64,000 nt of DNA from Petaurus breviceps papuanus (GCA_028583685.1 JAMXIF010000065.1:33395602-33459601), one strand, 5' to 3'. Counted from the first letter of the stretch, positions 45,480 to 57,339 are shown. The notes: generated by a model from the letters alone, not told the origin. A program made the numbers and translations.

Positions 45480-45665
45480 GATAGAGGGTAGGACTTGGGC
45501 TCAGAAAAACCTAGATTCTATCTATGTAGCCATGGGAAAGAAATTTCAGTTCTCAATACCTTTAGGCATTTGCCAAGATTATAAATTACAGATGAATTGT
45601 TGGCCTGTATTGGTAGAAGAAATTTCCAGACCAGGAGTTCTCTATTAGAACAAAATCCCAGATAC
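45480..45665 (+). repeat. Marsupial CORE-SINE variant
   Basis: Head aggtaggacttgggctcaga; the distal part attataaattacagatgaat, ggcctgtattggtagaagaa, ccaggagttctctattagaa is typical of a marsupial CORE-SINE tail. Confidence 0.65.
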
Positions 45666-46170
45666 AGGTGAAAATGAAGATGCTTCTGTAGCTATGTACA
45701 AAGCATGATGGCATGATAATGAAGTGAGGGGCCTCTTAAGGGAGAAAGGGCATGTTTTATTCAAGCTACTGTTTTCTTAGTTTAAAAAAATACATTCAAG
45801 TGGAATATCTTATACTTTTGTTCCTCTGTGAGGTTATAGTTATCTTTTTTTTTTCAAGAAGAAAATCCAAATGAGCTGGATTCCCAGAGAAACAAAATGT
45901 CTCTTCTTTAGCAAAGCTCAACCACATGTGAATCAATAAAATAACATACTTTTAGAAAAATAAACCATAGAACATTTTTTAAAGGAGCTTAATGGATTTA
46001 AGTGGGAGGAAGATGGAGAGGAAAGAGACTTGCTTGGGTATTTCTGGCATTGTTCTGGTTCGAGATGGCTCTTTCTTCATGGTCTGAAGACAGAGCAGGA
46101 GCTAGAGCAGCTTCCCCCACCCAAAAAAAAAAGCACACCTTACTCAACAAAACGAAATTAGAGAACCTCT
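45666..46170. other. Unassigned intergenic stretch
   Basis: Nothing recognised apart from short homopolymers. Confidence 0.4.
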
Positions 46171-46224
46171 GATCTGGAAAGGAGCTCAGAGATCAGCTAG
46201 ACCAATCCATAACCGAAAAGGAAT

Positions 46225-46445
46225 TCCCTAACATCCACATCACCATCATCATCATTGCTGGCATTTCTATGGTGCTTTAAAGTTTGCAAAATACTTTTGT
46301 ATGTTCTAATTTGATCTTGGTAGCATCCCTTGCAGGAGGTGTTATCATTATTCTCGTTTTACAAATGAAGAAACTGAGACTGAAAGAGGTTAAATCTGGT
46401 CTTATTGAATCCACATCTAATAAACAATCCACTGGGCTACCTAGG
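46225..46445 (-). repeat. MAR1-type SINE inside an older unnamed repeat
   Basis: gtgctttaaagtttgcaaaa, tgttatcattattctcgttt, gaagaaactgagactgaaag. The flanks (46175-46224 and 46446-46560) read continuously as one older mammalian interspersed repeat (ccagtccctacttgaagatc, ccattctactttggaatggt). Confidence 0.65.
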
Positions 46446-46560
46446 TGAGGACATCTGCAACAAATGATCCAACCAGTCCCTACTTGAAGATCTATATGAA
46501 GATGAATCCATCATCTCTTCTGCAATCCATTCTACTTTGGAATGGTATTTTTTTCCTTCT

Positions 46561-47385
46561 CTGTAGCAGAAATCTGCCTTAGCTCTGTCCCATCAGTCAC
46601 TTCTCTATGAACAGTTGCCTGTACTTAGAACTAAAGAAAAAGGATTAAGGAACCAGGGTTCTCAGCTTTATTCTTAGTTCTTCCAGAAGGGCAAAAATGC
46701 CCCCTTTGCTTCATTCTCTCCAGTAATAATGACGAAAATTGGGGATTAGGTTGGCACTGCCCTTGATAGGTAAATAGAAGGCATGAATTTCCAAGAAATT
46801 AATATCTTGTCAGTTGCAAATATCTAGAAAATCTAGGGAAAAAACAAGTCCATCCGGCAACTGATTTTGCTTGAATGTTCTAAGTGATTGAGGAAAAGTT
46901 GATTTCTCCTCAAAACCTAAATGAATCAATCTGATCTCGTATGCTCAAATTAATCAGATAATTACCAACTATTTTGCTTAGTTATGGCCTAAAAACATGC
47001 TAAGCAACCAGAAAAACAATGCCCTAATTCAAGCTCATGGTGAGTACTTTGAGACACTTTTCCCAATTCCCTTTGCCCCCTCCCCACCCCCCCCAATTAT
47101 CTTCTTTACATTGTGCACAGTCAGGGAAAATCTGCCTCTTGCTGCTCTGTATCTTTGAGGTTTGATTTAAAAGGACATCTCCATGGGGGTTTGTAGGAGA
47201 GATTAGGTGGTCCCAGGCACTGTCACAGGTCATTTGGAATAGATTGCCAAGACAAGGGGGCAATGGTTTTTCTCTGTGGTAGGGTTCAGTGGAATTAAAT
47301 ATTTTTATTAGTAAATTTTGGTTTTGAGATCACAAGTTTGCTTTAAAACCACCCAAGAATGATCAGGCTTTGCAGGGTACAAATA
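46561..47385. other. Unassigned intergenic stretch
   Basis: A C-rich block near 47075-47095; nothing else recognised. Confidence 0.4.
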
Positions 47386-47389
47386 AAAT

Positions 47390-47780
47390 GGCATCCAAGA
47401 AACCTGAGTTTGAGGGCTAACTCTGACACCAGGTCTCAGTTTCATCATTTGTAAAATGGTGGCGAGTTAAACAACTCTGTTCTGTTTCTATTAATTCCAT
47501 GTATGAACATGGGCAAGTTATTTTAACTTCTCTGAAAGTTAATTATCTTATCTATAAAACAGGAGTCATAAGATCATAAATGAAGAGCTGGAAAGGACCA
47601 TAGAAGTTATCTCTTTCCACCCCTGCTCTATTTTACAGATGAAGAAACTGAGACCCAGAAAGGTTTATTGATTATGTAAGGTCACAAAGAAGGTACATGG
47701 CAAATGAAGGTTGTTTTGAGGAAAGTACTTTGTAAATCTTAAAGTGTTCTAGAAATGGGTTCTCTTCTTTTATTTTTTAA
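47390..47780. repeat. Three-part SINE nest
   Basis: A MIR remnant (+) at 47390-47505; a MAR1 (+) whose halves are about 47505-47565 (gggcaagttattttaacttc) and 47712-47780 (tttgtaaatcttaaagtgtt); and between them an antisense MIR (47566-47711: agatcataaatgaagagctg, acagatgaagaaactgagac). Confidence 0.65.
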
Positions 47781-48610
47781 GCAAAAAAAAAAACCTGACA
47801 TCTTCCAGAGATATAAATCCCAACTTTTGAACTTGTTCTCTTGATTGGAGAAAGATGAGCATGTCTCTGGTTATGTCCAGGATCCCATAGCCTCACCCAA
47901 AGTACAAAACATGCAGGAATGTAGGAGTTGAGCTTTTTTAAACTACCTTTTCTACTGCAAACTTGGATTTCCATGAAAAGGTACAAAAAATAAATATTAA
48001 GAATATATATCTTTAAAATGGTATTTTGGTAGTTTTTGGCAATTATACTCTGTGGATCCTTTCCATTTCAGCTAGGAGAGCCATTCATTAAAAACCAAAT
48101 GTCAAAAAAAACCTAACTTTAGAACCCTGTATGGTTAAATTGTATCATAAAGTGTTAAACCAAGATTTTAAAAAATAATGAAGCCTATTCAACTTCATTG
48201 CTTGCCCTAAAAATATTTTACATTAATAATATTTAAGGGAGAACAAAGATGGTTTTCTATCATTAATAAATAATTTTTTTTGAAAAATAATATGAAGCCA
48301 TATTAGTGTTTTAGCTATCCAAGCAAAAGTCCTTAGTTTAGGGTTTTGGTTGGTGTCATTGTGCTTCGGTGGCTATTAGGACTAGGTAGGGGAAGTGGGA
48401 CACCAGGTCTGTCCACCTGCCAATGTTGTACCATGACTAAAAAATTCTGAGGACCACAGGGATGGAGGAAAAAGAGCCAGAGAAGGAAATAGACCCCCTT
48501 GATATTACCATATAAGTAGAAGAAAAATCAGCACCAAGAGATGTGAATCATGATAGCATCAAGTCATTGTGTCTCGATGAAAGAATGATCTGCACAATTG
48601 ATGTATTTCA
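47781..48610. other. Unassigned AT-rich stretch
   Basis: No gene or repeat recognised. Confidence 0.4.
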
Positions 48611-48830
48611 CTTTTTCAGTCATGTCCAGCTCTTTGTGACCCCATTTGGAGTTTTCTTGGCAGAGATTTGCCATTTCCTTCTCCAGTTCATTTTACAGAG
48701 GAGGAAACTGAGACAGACAGGGTTAAGTAACTTGTCCAGGGCCACACAGCTAGTAAGTGTCTGGGGGCAGAATTTGAACTCAGGATTAACTTCAGACCTG
48801 ACGCTCTGTCCACTGCGCCACCTAGCTGCC
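48611..48830 (-). repeat. SINE with RTE/BovB-like tail, full length
   Basis: Tail ttttcagtcatgtccagctc, then gaccccatttggagttttct, ttgccatttccttctccagt, gaggaaactgagacagacag, cacacagctagtaagtgtct, and head ccactgcgccacctagctgc. Best preserved of the three copies. Confidence 0.9.
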
Positions 48831-49059
48831 AGTTCACATATTTCTCAAAAAAAAATATTTTTCTCAAAAATATATTTCTCAAAAAAAAAAGTGGGAAACC
48901 TGTTATGAAATCATAGATCTGGCACCCTCCCCCCACCCCCCAAAAAATTTTGGAAAAGAGACTGGCTATTGCCTATATTAGAAAAAAAAGATATTGATGT
49001 GCTCTTATAGAGAGAGAGCCATATATTTAATCTTTTCTAGCAAGAAGAGTAGTGTAAAA

Positions 49060-49570
49060 TAATGACTATTTTTCTAGTACTGTAAAGTTAAACATACATA
49101 TATTATTTCATTTCTTCCTCACAATAATCCTGTAAGTTAGGTATGATGAGGATTATTCTCTCTGTTTTACAGATCAGGAAAGTGAAGCAATGGGAGACTA
49201 AGTGAGTCGACTAAAATCACATAGCTAGTAAGGGTTAAAAGTAAATTTTCAACTCAGGTCTTTGCCTCCAATCACAGGACCATAGATTTAGTAGTGAGAG
49301 AGACTGTAGAGGTCATGGAGTCCAACCACTCTGCCCCACCATTTTACAGATGAGGAAACTGAGGCCCAGAAAGGTTAAGTGCTCTGCCCAGAATTACATG
49401 GCCAGTATGTGTCAGATCACTCAGTCAGTCAATAAGCATTTATTAATCACTTATTGTATTCTGTAATAAACACTGGGAATACAAATAAAGGCAAAATAGC
49501 CAAAGACACACGTAATTAAAAAAAACTCTAGTTCTTTCTCTCAAGGGGCATCTATTCTAATGGGGGTAAG
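49060..49570 (-). repeat. MAR1, MIR and L3 end in tandem
   Basis: MAR1 49060-49275 (acaataatcctgtaagttag, cacatagctagtaagggtta); MIR 49276-49415 (gaccatagatttagtagtga, gatgaggaaactgaggccca); L3 49420-49570 (aataagcatttattaatcac, ggggcatctattctaatggg). All antisense. Confidence 0.75.
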
Positions 49571-50654
49571 TGTGGAACATATACATAAAGATGTATGTGC
49601 AAGATACATAGAGGGGAGATGGAAGGTATTCTGTGAACAAGAACAGGCCTCAGAATATAACACAGGAATGTTTCACCCTTTGTGTTTCATGGAACCCTCT
49701 GGCAGTCTGATGAAGCCTGTAAACTGCTTCTCAGAATATGTGTTTTAAAATGCAATATTTTAAAAACCAATTGTTTCATTATAATATTTCAATATAAATA
49801 TTTCAAAACAATATTTCAACATTACAATTAACAAAGAAAAAATTGTTTAAGGACCTCAGGTTAAGAATCACTAACAAATCATGTCAGAGAAGGATTGGAT
49901 CTTAGAGCCCAGAATGTCCATTCTGGAACGGACCATTGTTAGAAGGGACCTTAAAGACAGAAAAAGAAAACCCCAGAATGTTAGAGCTGGAAGGAGCCCC
50001 AGAAAAGCTCTACTTTGGTCCCTTCACTTTATAGCTAGGGATGTTCTTAGGAATGAGGTTTGGTGAAATATTCGCAGCAAATATCAGTACAAAAGGACCT
50101 GGTGAAACCCAGGGACCTTTATGTGATCCATTTAGGGCATCTCTTATAGAGAGGGACTTCTAGGTGAGGAAGGGAGACACCTGTGAAAGCAGAAGCTAGT
50201 GTTTCACAGCTAGGCCAGGGTGAGATAACTTGGAGGGAAAAGAAGGATTTTCCCTTAACTAAAATACCAGAGACAAAGAAACAGTCAATTTACATACTGA
50301 GTGGTCTTTCGCTGAATGGGTGTCTGCCATTTAGAAAGTTCGGGGTAGGGGAGACATATGTTGGGTGTTTCCAGAGAGATGGGTGGCCCACAGAGGAAAA
50401 GGAGTTCTCCAGAAGGATTGCCTTTCAGACTCAATTGTCAAAGCGTATTTTTGTTTGCTTGTTTGATTTAGCTTTGTTTGTTATTGTTGTTTTTCTGTTC
50501 ATACACATCTGCAGTAATAGACTATAGACCAAGCTGAGGAGGTTATTGTTGACTGGTAGCATGTTGTATCACGGTAGAAAAGGAGTACAATCTGACTCTT
50601 TGCAAAACCTGTACCAGCTGAGTTTATTCCTGTCTTTCGTTCTTTTATTCTCTG
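49571..50654. other. Mostly unassigned; MIR tail at 49915-50045
   Basis: An antisense MIR trace (ccagaatgttagagctggaa). A 114-codon frame at 50183-50527 shows no recognisable motif. Confidence 0.4.
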
Positions 50655-50815
50655 TATGTCTCTCTCTGTCTTTTTTCTCTCTCCTCTCTGTCTCTCTGCC
50701 TCTGTTTCTCTCTCTCTGCNNNNNNNNNNGTCTCTCTGTCTCCCTCTTTCTTTGTCTTTCTCTCCTCTCTGTCTCTTACATTATCTTTCTCGGTCTCTCT
50801 CTCTCTCTCTCTTAA
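50655..50815 (+). repeat. (CT)n-rich microsatellite with gap
   Basis: tctctctgtctc-like units, 10 N at 50720-50729. Open frames in both strands are simple-sequence artefacts. Confidence 0.95.
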
Positions 50816-51435
50816 AATTAAGGACTTCTGCCTTCTCTTCTCCATAGATCTCTGATAAGGGAGAAGAGAGAGGAGAAAAAAATCACTAAAAATGCCTTGA
50901 TGCTCTTCTTTTAAAATTCCCCTGAGAGCTCTTACTGGTATTGAACTGGTTTCTGGAGGTTTTCAAGGCTTTCCACTGGGCTGGGGGACCTAGAATAGCC
51001 TTGAGTTACCCAGTAAGCCTCAGATAGAAAACCTGCCCTGACTGCTCTAGGTCTGATTTGGTTCATATGCAGGGAAACAGAAGAAAAAAGCTGAGAAGGG
51101 GAGAAGATGTTTAGGCACAATTTCAAAAGGTGTCCTTCTTACTAAGCATTTGGGTAGCATATTGGTAAATTAAGGATTCTGTAGTCTGGGGTGGGGGTAG
51201 GAGGTAAGGCTGATTTCTTTTTATTTTGAAACCAACTGTTCTCCAGCACATTATTTCATGTGAGGATTTTAACTTTGGGGAACAGTTGAGGTCTTCCATC
51301 CCCCTTCCTCCCCAAGATCTACTTTAAGGGGGTCCTGAGAGCAGGGGCAATCATCTTGGAGAGGACACGGGAAGAAAATAATGCTGGTTTGATAGACTTC
51401 TTTCCTCCTTCCTTTTGCCCCCTGATCAGTCAGTC
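50816..51435. other. Unassigned intergenic stretch
   Basis: Nothing recognised. Confidence 0.4.
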
Positions 51436-51439
51436 AGTC

Positions 51440-52165
51440 ATCTGATAAGTCAGAGGAAAATAAATTTTTTTATTAAGCACCTACTATGTGCCAGACTGTG
51501 CTCAGCACAGGGAATAAAAAAAAAAAAAAACCAGCAAGCAAATCTCTTTGTTTTCAAAGAAGTTACAGTCTAACGATCACTTTGGCTATCTTGGACTGTG
51601 ATTCCAAGTCCATACATAAGGAAAAAAAAGGCATAAAGTAATTAAAACGGCTTACTCCAGACTTTCCTGGAAGAAGGTGACAGGGCCAAGGCAGGAGACA
51701 GAACCTGAGTTTTTGGTTCAGTATTTAACTCACTAGGACCTCAAAAGTAGGTGGTTACCCTTGCAACTGGTCAGCCACCTAGCCCCAATTCAATTAGTTT
51801 CAATAAGGATGTAATTAATGCCTACTTGTTCCAGGCACTGTGCTAAGTGCTAGAGCTACAAAACGACAAAAATGCAAAGTCCCCGACCTCAAGGAGTTTA
51901 TAATCTAGTAGGGGGAAAATAATATGTACATCGATAAATAAACACCAAATACATACAAATGAGGCCTTCCATTTTTCAGAGGTACAAATAATATCTACCA
52001 ACAAAGAAATCATCTGGAAGCCAATCAGTCAATAAACATTTATTAAATACCAACTATGTGCCAGCTAAGACCTGAAGATACAAAAAAAGGGGGGGAGGGG
52101 CAAAAGGCAGCCCCTGCCCTCAGGGAGCTTACATTCTAATGGAGGAGACAACAAGCAAAGAAATA
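51440..52165 (-). repeat. Three L3/CR1-type 3' ends in a row
   Basis: 51440-51730 (taagcacctactatgtgcca; upstream-type text cctggaagaaggtgacaggg), 51790-51945 (ccaggcactgtgctaagtgc, cctcaaggagtttataatct), 52022-52165 (agtcaataaacatttattaa, cctcagggagcttacattct). Each restarts at its own 3' tip, so these are three insertions, not one. Confidence 0.75.
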
Positions 52166-52710
52166 TATTTTTCTCATCACCTTTGAAAACATAGCATAGA
52201 GAGCCTAAGGCCCCTTGAGTGACATAAGAGAAAAGAATTATTTTTTTTAAGTCTTTGAAGGAATTGTGTTGTTTTGAATCATAAATATCAGTTATAAGTA
52301 TGCTTCTTTCAATAATGGAGAATGAATCCATTTTTATCAGCATCTTCTCCCCCTATTTCAGCACCCCACTGTATTCAACATCTTTATTTCTTTATATGAG
52401 GGGTACAAATGACCCTGGCAGGCCTAGATCCATTAGACAAGACCCTAGTTCAATAATTAGCAAAGTCTAGAAAATAGAGACTGTTGTTTATGTGTTAAAA
52501 AAAAAAAAAACAACAACCCCCAAAGCAAGATATCCCCTCAAATGCTGGAGAAGGGCAATCAGGCAGACCTTGCTGTCTTATGAGGAATGTTCAGTAAGGA
52601 ATGAATAAAATCATTGTCCGGGGTGGGGATCTTTGAGTAAAGAACTTCCAAGAGGAAAAAGCAGTGGGGGAGACAACTTGGCAGTGAACCCTTATATAAA
52701 GAAAAGCATG
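52166..52710. other. Unassigned intergenic stretch
   Basis: Oligo-A run near 52498-52510. Nothing else. Confidence 0.4.
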
Positions 52711-52711
52711 G

Positions 52712-52830
52712 GAACATTGATTTAGAGCGAGAAGGGCCTTAGAGGTCATTTATCCAATCCCCCATTTTTCAGGTGAGGAAACTGAGGCCCACAGAGGTAG
52801 CAACTTCTCCAAGTTCATACAGGTCAAATC
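52712..52830 (-). repeat. MIR-type SINE, antisense
   Basis: gagcgagaagggccttagag, gtgaggaaactgaggcccac. Confidence 0.75.
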
Positions 52831-52947
52831 CAGGAAAATATTATGACTCAAAAATTGCTCTGTGAAGAAAATGGATTTCATTTGTAGAGAAAGCTAATTA
52901 AAATGATCCAACTCTGTCATGCAGGGGGAAAAATTATAGAGGATATA

Positions 52948-52978
52948 AGGAGAGAGAGACAGAGACAGAGACAGAGAC

Positions 52979-53042
<64 letters not shown>
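52948..53042 (+). repeat. (AG)n microsatellite
   Basis: agagac units followed by about 30 AG units. Confidence 0.97.
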
Positions 53043-53045
<3 letters not shown>

Positions 53046-56000
53046 CAAAGATAGTCAACCCAAATCTTACCCTTTTAACTATAAATTTTCCATGTCAAGG
53101 TTGTTAAATTTTTGAAATTATGTCTTTCTTGAAAAACTGATTTGTAACTTCTAAATGTAAAGACCCTGAGAAAATTTGAGTGTTCAGTTAAAGTTATAAA
53201 TTTCTTGACTAAGATATTTGATCTTTCATATGTTAGTTTGAAATCCAAGATCTAGAGACTGTTTTTTTAAGGTATTATTTTATAGTAAAATGTATAGTTT
53301 ATAAGAGGGTAGAGTAGAGAGGGAGAGTTAATTATTTAAATATCATGAAAAAAATATAGAAATGATTCATTGAGACATAAAAAAGGACACAGATAAAATG
53401 TCTAAGATAAAAATATAAACTTCATATTTTAGGTAGAAAACAGCAGCTTGTTAAGACAAGCTGGGTAAGGGCTGAAAGAGTATTTAAAGTTTAAAACAAG
53501 ACATAAAATTCTTCAGGATCTTGAATTTTAATTCATTACATTTTTTTTTTAAGTCTCAATGCTTCAAAGTAGCACTTGAAAATCCAAATGTCCACAATGG
53601 CCTTGTGCTTTTCAACAAGCTGGACTGATCATTCAATTAATTCACCCCTTTTTTTTCTCATTTTTTTTTTTTTGGTAGGAAAATTAAAAGTTTCCTGTCC
53701 TAAGCTAGATGACTCTTTTACAAGGGAAACAGCTTGTTTTCTGGGAAGGAAATTTAAAAATATTCGTTATTGCTTTGTGTCCCTATCCTATTGCTTTTGA
53801 GGGGAGGGACTTTGAATTAAGAGCATTAAGTAGTAAGGAAGCTTCTTTCTATTTTTTAAAGTAAATTGTGTGAATGTTATGGAAATATTAGGAAGGAGGA
53901 ATTTTTTTTAAGTTGAAAAAATTACAGTACTAGCAATCATCCTGATATTGAAGGAAAAGGAAAAGCCAACCCCACAGTTTAACTTAACTAACAGACATTT
54001 GTACCTGGGGGTGATATCTTTGTAATATAACACAAAGAAACAAAAAAATGAAAATTATTTCGAGAGAATTATCTAGAAGAGATATGGTTTGGAATATTTT
54101 TGCCAAGTCAAAAATCACAGCAGCTTTTTCAGGCATCTAAAATATTCCTTAAAAATAATAATAAATAAAAATAAACAAAAAATTCCTGAATGCACATGCA
54201 AATTGATATAATTAAATAGGAAGAGAAGGGGGTAGGGGGGCAACAGAGTGGAAACCTCTGAGGAAAGTTGAAGGGATCATGATAGTTCTAAAAGCAGACA
54301 AGGGAATGAATGTTAACCAAGACATTGTACAATAAAGGAAAGGCTCTCAACATAAGACATTCTCAAATGGTGGGTAAATCATAGCTTCGAGGGTCAGAAA
54401 GTAAATGTAGGCATACTGGTCCATCAGGCAAGAATTAATGTTTGGAATATGACCTTTTCAGTTGTGGATAATCGTATCATAAAAGGAATGTCAGAGAGAT
54501 AAGACAGACCAAAATGTCTGAGATATTCCCTTTCTATTTTTGGTTGCCCCTCTATTAGCATTATTTATATAGAATAATGGTTAAAATTCCATTTTTGAAA
54601 AGCAAATATTTTAAAGCAAACTAATCAACCAAAAATATATAGAGTAAAAGGTCTAGACACCCATGAAATTGGAAAATTTCTGAAATATTTCATAAAGTCA
54701 AAGGATAAAGGGAAATATTGTCTTCAAATAATTAGACCTTGAATTAAAAAAAGACAAATATTTGTACATTCTTGAAGTTCTGCATATTTGGAAAAATAAG
54801 TATGGTGCCTTGTTATTTTTTCTTTTGTTACTTATGTTATGAAAAGTAAAAAAGGATTCTATTTTTATGAAATCAAATAATAAGGGTAATCCCAGTAAAA
54901 TGTCATTCACAGTAACTGAAAAATATTTCAGTGTCAATTTTTAGGTTAAAAAATACATTTTGTAAAAAGAAAATGCAATATTGTAAAGCTTTGGGAGACA
55001 AATGACTCCATTTCTGTGTTTGGTTTTGGAGAAAACATTTCTAAATCTCATTTTTTTCTAAAGCTACTAGAACCATTTTATTAGCATTAAGTATTTAGGT
55101 TAAGACTGACTTAAATTTGCTAAATTAGGATATACCAAAATTCTAAGTGATTTTAAGAAAGAAGATTATGGTGATCTGGCAAAATATAAAATGATTTCCA
55201 ATACAGTTTTTAAGTAAAATCCTTTAACATGTCAGTTTAAAAATGTTTTTAATTTTGGAGGTTGAAATAAGGGGGGGGGGGGAGAAAAAAGCAACGTCTT
55301 AGTGAATCTGTAGTCTCAGAGTAGCAAGGAGGGACTTTGTAGGTACTTGGGAAAATGTGAGGCTATCAGTTACACTTCTGATTTGACTTTTGAGCCTTTC
55401 TCATGAAGCCAGGGATATGTTAATGTCAAGAGAAGGCTATATAAAATGTTCAGAAAATTACTTGAAGAATAATAGTTGAGAAAAATGGATAGAAAAAAAT
55501 AACTGCAATTTTTGCTGGGTTAAATGTTGGTTAAAGGTATTTTCAGAGGAAAATTTCAGGGGAGAGACAAAAATAAAAATTAGTAGTGAGCTAAAATTAC
55601 AAATATATATATATACATATATATATTTACGTTGATAGAGCATTTGTGTGAGTTTCATGGAAAACTATTGAAGGTACATAAGTGAAAATAGAAATATTAG
55701 AGATATGCTTTCTTACTGTAGTGTTCCAGAGCAAAATATTGTTTAATAAAATAAATATTACTTTCTTAAAATTAGACATTTTGGTAAATGTTTAATAGAA
55801 AATAAATCCCTTCCATCAGTTTTTTTTTTAATTATTCTGATGGTATTTTCTCCTTCTGTCTTGTGGTTTGCAATACAGGTTGCATTTCTAATGTACTTTC
55901 AAAAAGCAGAATGTTTCTGTAAAAAAAAAAATCAGGTCTAGGCTCCATTTACTTTGTATTTCCATATGATTAAAAAATCAGTTGTTTTGCAGGAAATTTG

Positions 56001-56215
56001 GTCGTTTCAGAGTATGGATTTTAAAAAACAACAGATTATTGTTTGTCTAGTACTCAGTTGCACATTTGAACATGTGTTCAGTCTGTGGCCTGGCAACTTC
56101 TATTTGCAATGCCCTGATCCCCAAATGTGATCTCGGTTCCATTGCATTTAGACCTCTAAAAGAAATATTTGTTTGTAGTTGTTATTTTATCCTGATTTTT
56201 AATTAGGAGACCGAG
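53043..56215. other. Repeat-poor AT-rich tract upstream of the CpG island
   Basis: No transposon recognised in 3.1 kb. Contains poly-T/A runs, a poly-G at 55272-55283 and a (TA)n patch at about 55602-55625. 55840-56200 is the least simple part. No gene. Confidence 0.45.
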
Positions 56216-56832
56216 AAGTTTTCTAAAGGAGGCTGGAAGTTAGGCTGCTTGGGGATAGATTCCCTTCCCCCCCTCCCCCAGCTCTTAGTGACAAGTCTCT
56301 GTATTTGTCAATTGCAGTTGCTAAGAAGCCTAAAAAAAAAAAAAGACAGAACAGCGGGGGGTCCCCGGTTGCCTTCTTGGGCCCCCAGAGAGGGAGCGGA
56401 GGGGAGGTTTTGTGTGGACACCACAGTTCTATTGGGGTTTGGGGGGAGGGTGGTATTTTTTAGAAATCAACTTTATTATGGGAGGAAGGCCTCTGGCTAA
56501 CTTGGGGTTCCTCTACAGTAGGTGAATTTTGTGGGCTGGAGAGAAATGGGGGGCTATGGGGGACTTTTCTGGTGAGGGGGTAAGGGGATGGCTGGAGGGT
56601 CAGGGGTCAGCAGCCCTTGGGGATCTGGGATGGCCCCACAGCCTGGATCCCGAATTGCTAAGGAAGGCAGGGTGGGGAGGGGCGCTTGGCCGGCCTAGAG
56701 AGTGGGTGTGGGTGGAGGGCACCCCCAGGAGCGGCGAGGGCAGGAGCAGGGGGCTGAGGAGGGGGTTGGGGAGAGAAGGCCCAGCTCGTTGCCCGCCGGC
56801 CCGTGAAGGGTTAACGGCCCGGCGGCCCCGGT

Positions 56833-56873
56833 GCATTGTGGGACTTGTAGGCGCTAGGCATTGTGGGAGCTGT
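56833..56873 (-). promoter_or_regulatory. Tandem ZNF143/SBF-type sites
   Basis: Reverse complement of 56833-56850 is ctacaagtcccacaatgc, fitting the ZNF143 consensus ctacaantcccannatgc. A second, weaker copy (56858-56873) shares gcattgtggga. The copies are 25 bases apart in the same orientation. Such sites sit just upstream of starts of many nuclear genes for mitochondrial and basal functions. Confidence 0.75.
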
Positions 56874-56887
56874 CGCAAAAGGCTGTC

Positions 56888-56901
56888 CACGTGCTTTCCG
56901 G
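56888..56901 (+). promoter_or_regulatory. E-box and ETS site
   Basis: cacgtg at 56888-56893 (palindromic MYC/USF type) and ttccgg at 56896-56901 (ETS core), within 16 bases of the ATG. Confidence 0.55.
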
Positions 56902-56903
56902 TC

Positions 56904-56969
56904 ATGGCTGCCGGCGTGAGGGTTCTGAGAGGCATCTCCGAGGCCTTCCTGGGCGCCCGGGCCGACTGA
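56904..56969 (+). CDS. Candidate first coding exon of an unidentified gene
   Basis: ATG 56904-56906 has a favourable context (G at -3, G at +4) and lies 30-70 bases after the ZNF143 and ETS sites. The frame reads MAAGVRVLRGISEAFLGARA and stops at 56967-56969, so if it is real the exon must end earlier at a splice donor. The most likely is ggc/gtgagg at 56915/56916, giving MAAG then intron; this donor is imperfect (C at the last exon base). The Ala/Arg-rich start would fit a mitochondrial presequence, but so few residues cannot identify a gene. No second exon was recognised before the window ends, implying an intron above 7 kb. Alternatively the exon is non-coding. Confidence 0.35.
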   Translation: MAAGVRVLRGISEAFLGARAD

Positions 56970-57339
56970 GGGATCGTCCTGGGCGGTTGGGAGCCGGCGT
57001 GACCCTGGGAACGGTCCGTGACTTCCTTGTGCCTCGGTTTCCCCGTCTGTCACGTGGCGGGGGTGGCCTCCGGGGCTGCTGAGGCGCCTTCGGTCCCCTT
57101 GTTCCCGTGGTCCTCCGCCCCCAGAGAGCCCTGCCTGCCTGGGCAGGAGCCGGGGCATCTTTACGCCTCCCACACGCTGCCCGGGGCAGGGGTCCGGGGG
57201 CTTCGCGGACGCGCTGGCTCAGGGCCCGGGACACAGCCGAGCACATCCCTGGACCGCGCGATGGTGCGGAAATGAAGATTTTGTTTATTTGGGCTGGGCT
57301 GGGGTGGGTGTGGGTGGGTTCTAGTCGAATGAGTTACAT

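Larger units (their letters stand above)
56340..57285 (+). promoter_or_regulatory. CpG island promoter
   Basis: GC-rich block with dense CG from about 56785 to 57260 (for example cccgccggcccg and gcggacgcgctgg), the only such block in the window; the 56340-56780 shoulder is G-rich but CG-poor. Within 56833-56906 it concentrates two ZNF143-type sites, an E-box, an ETS site and an ATG. There is no TATA box at a fitting distance, which fits a housekeeping-type start. A MIR-like trace (cctcggtttccccgtctgt) lies near 57033. The long frames across the island are composition artefacts. Confidence 0.85.

Noticed and set aside
50183-50527. A 114-codon frame ending in a hydrophobic stretch
   Set aside because: The hydrophobic end comes from a T/G-rich run; no signal, family or exon context.
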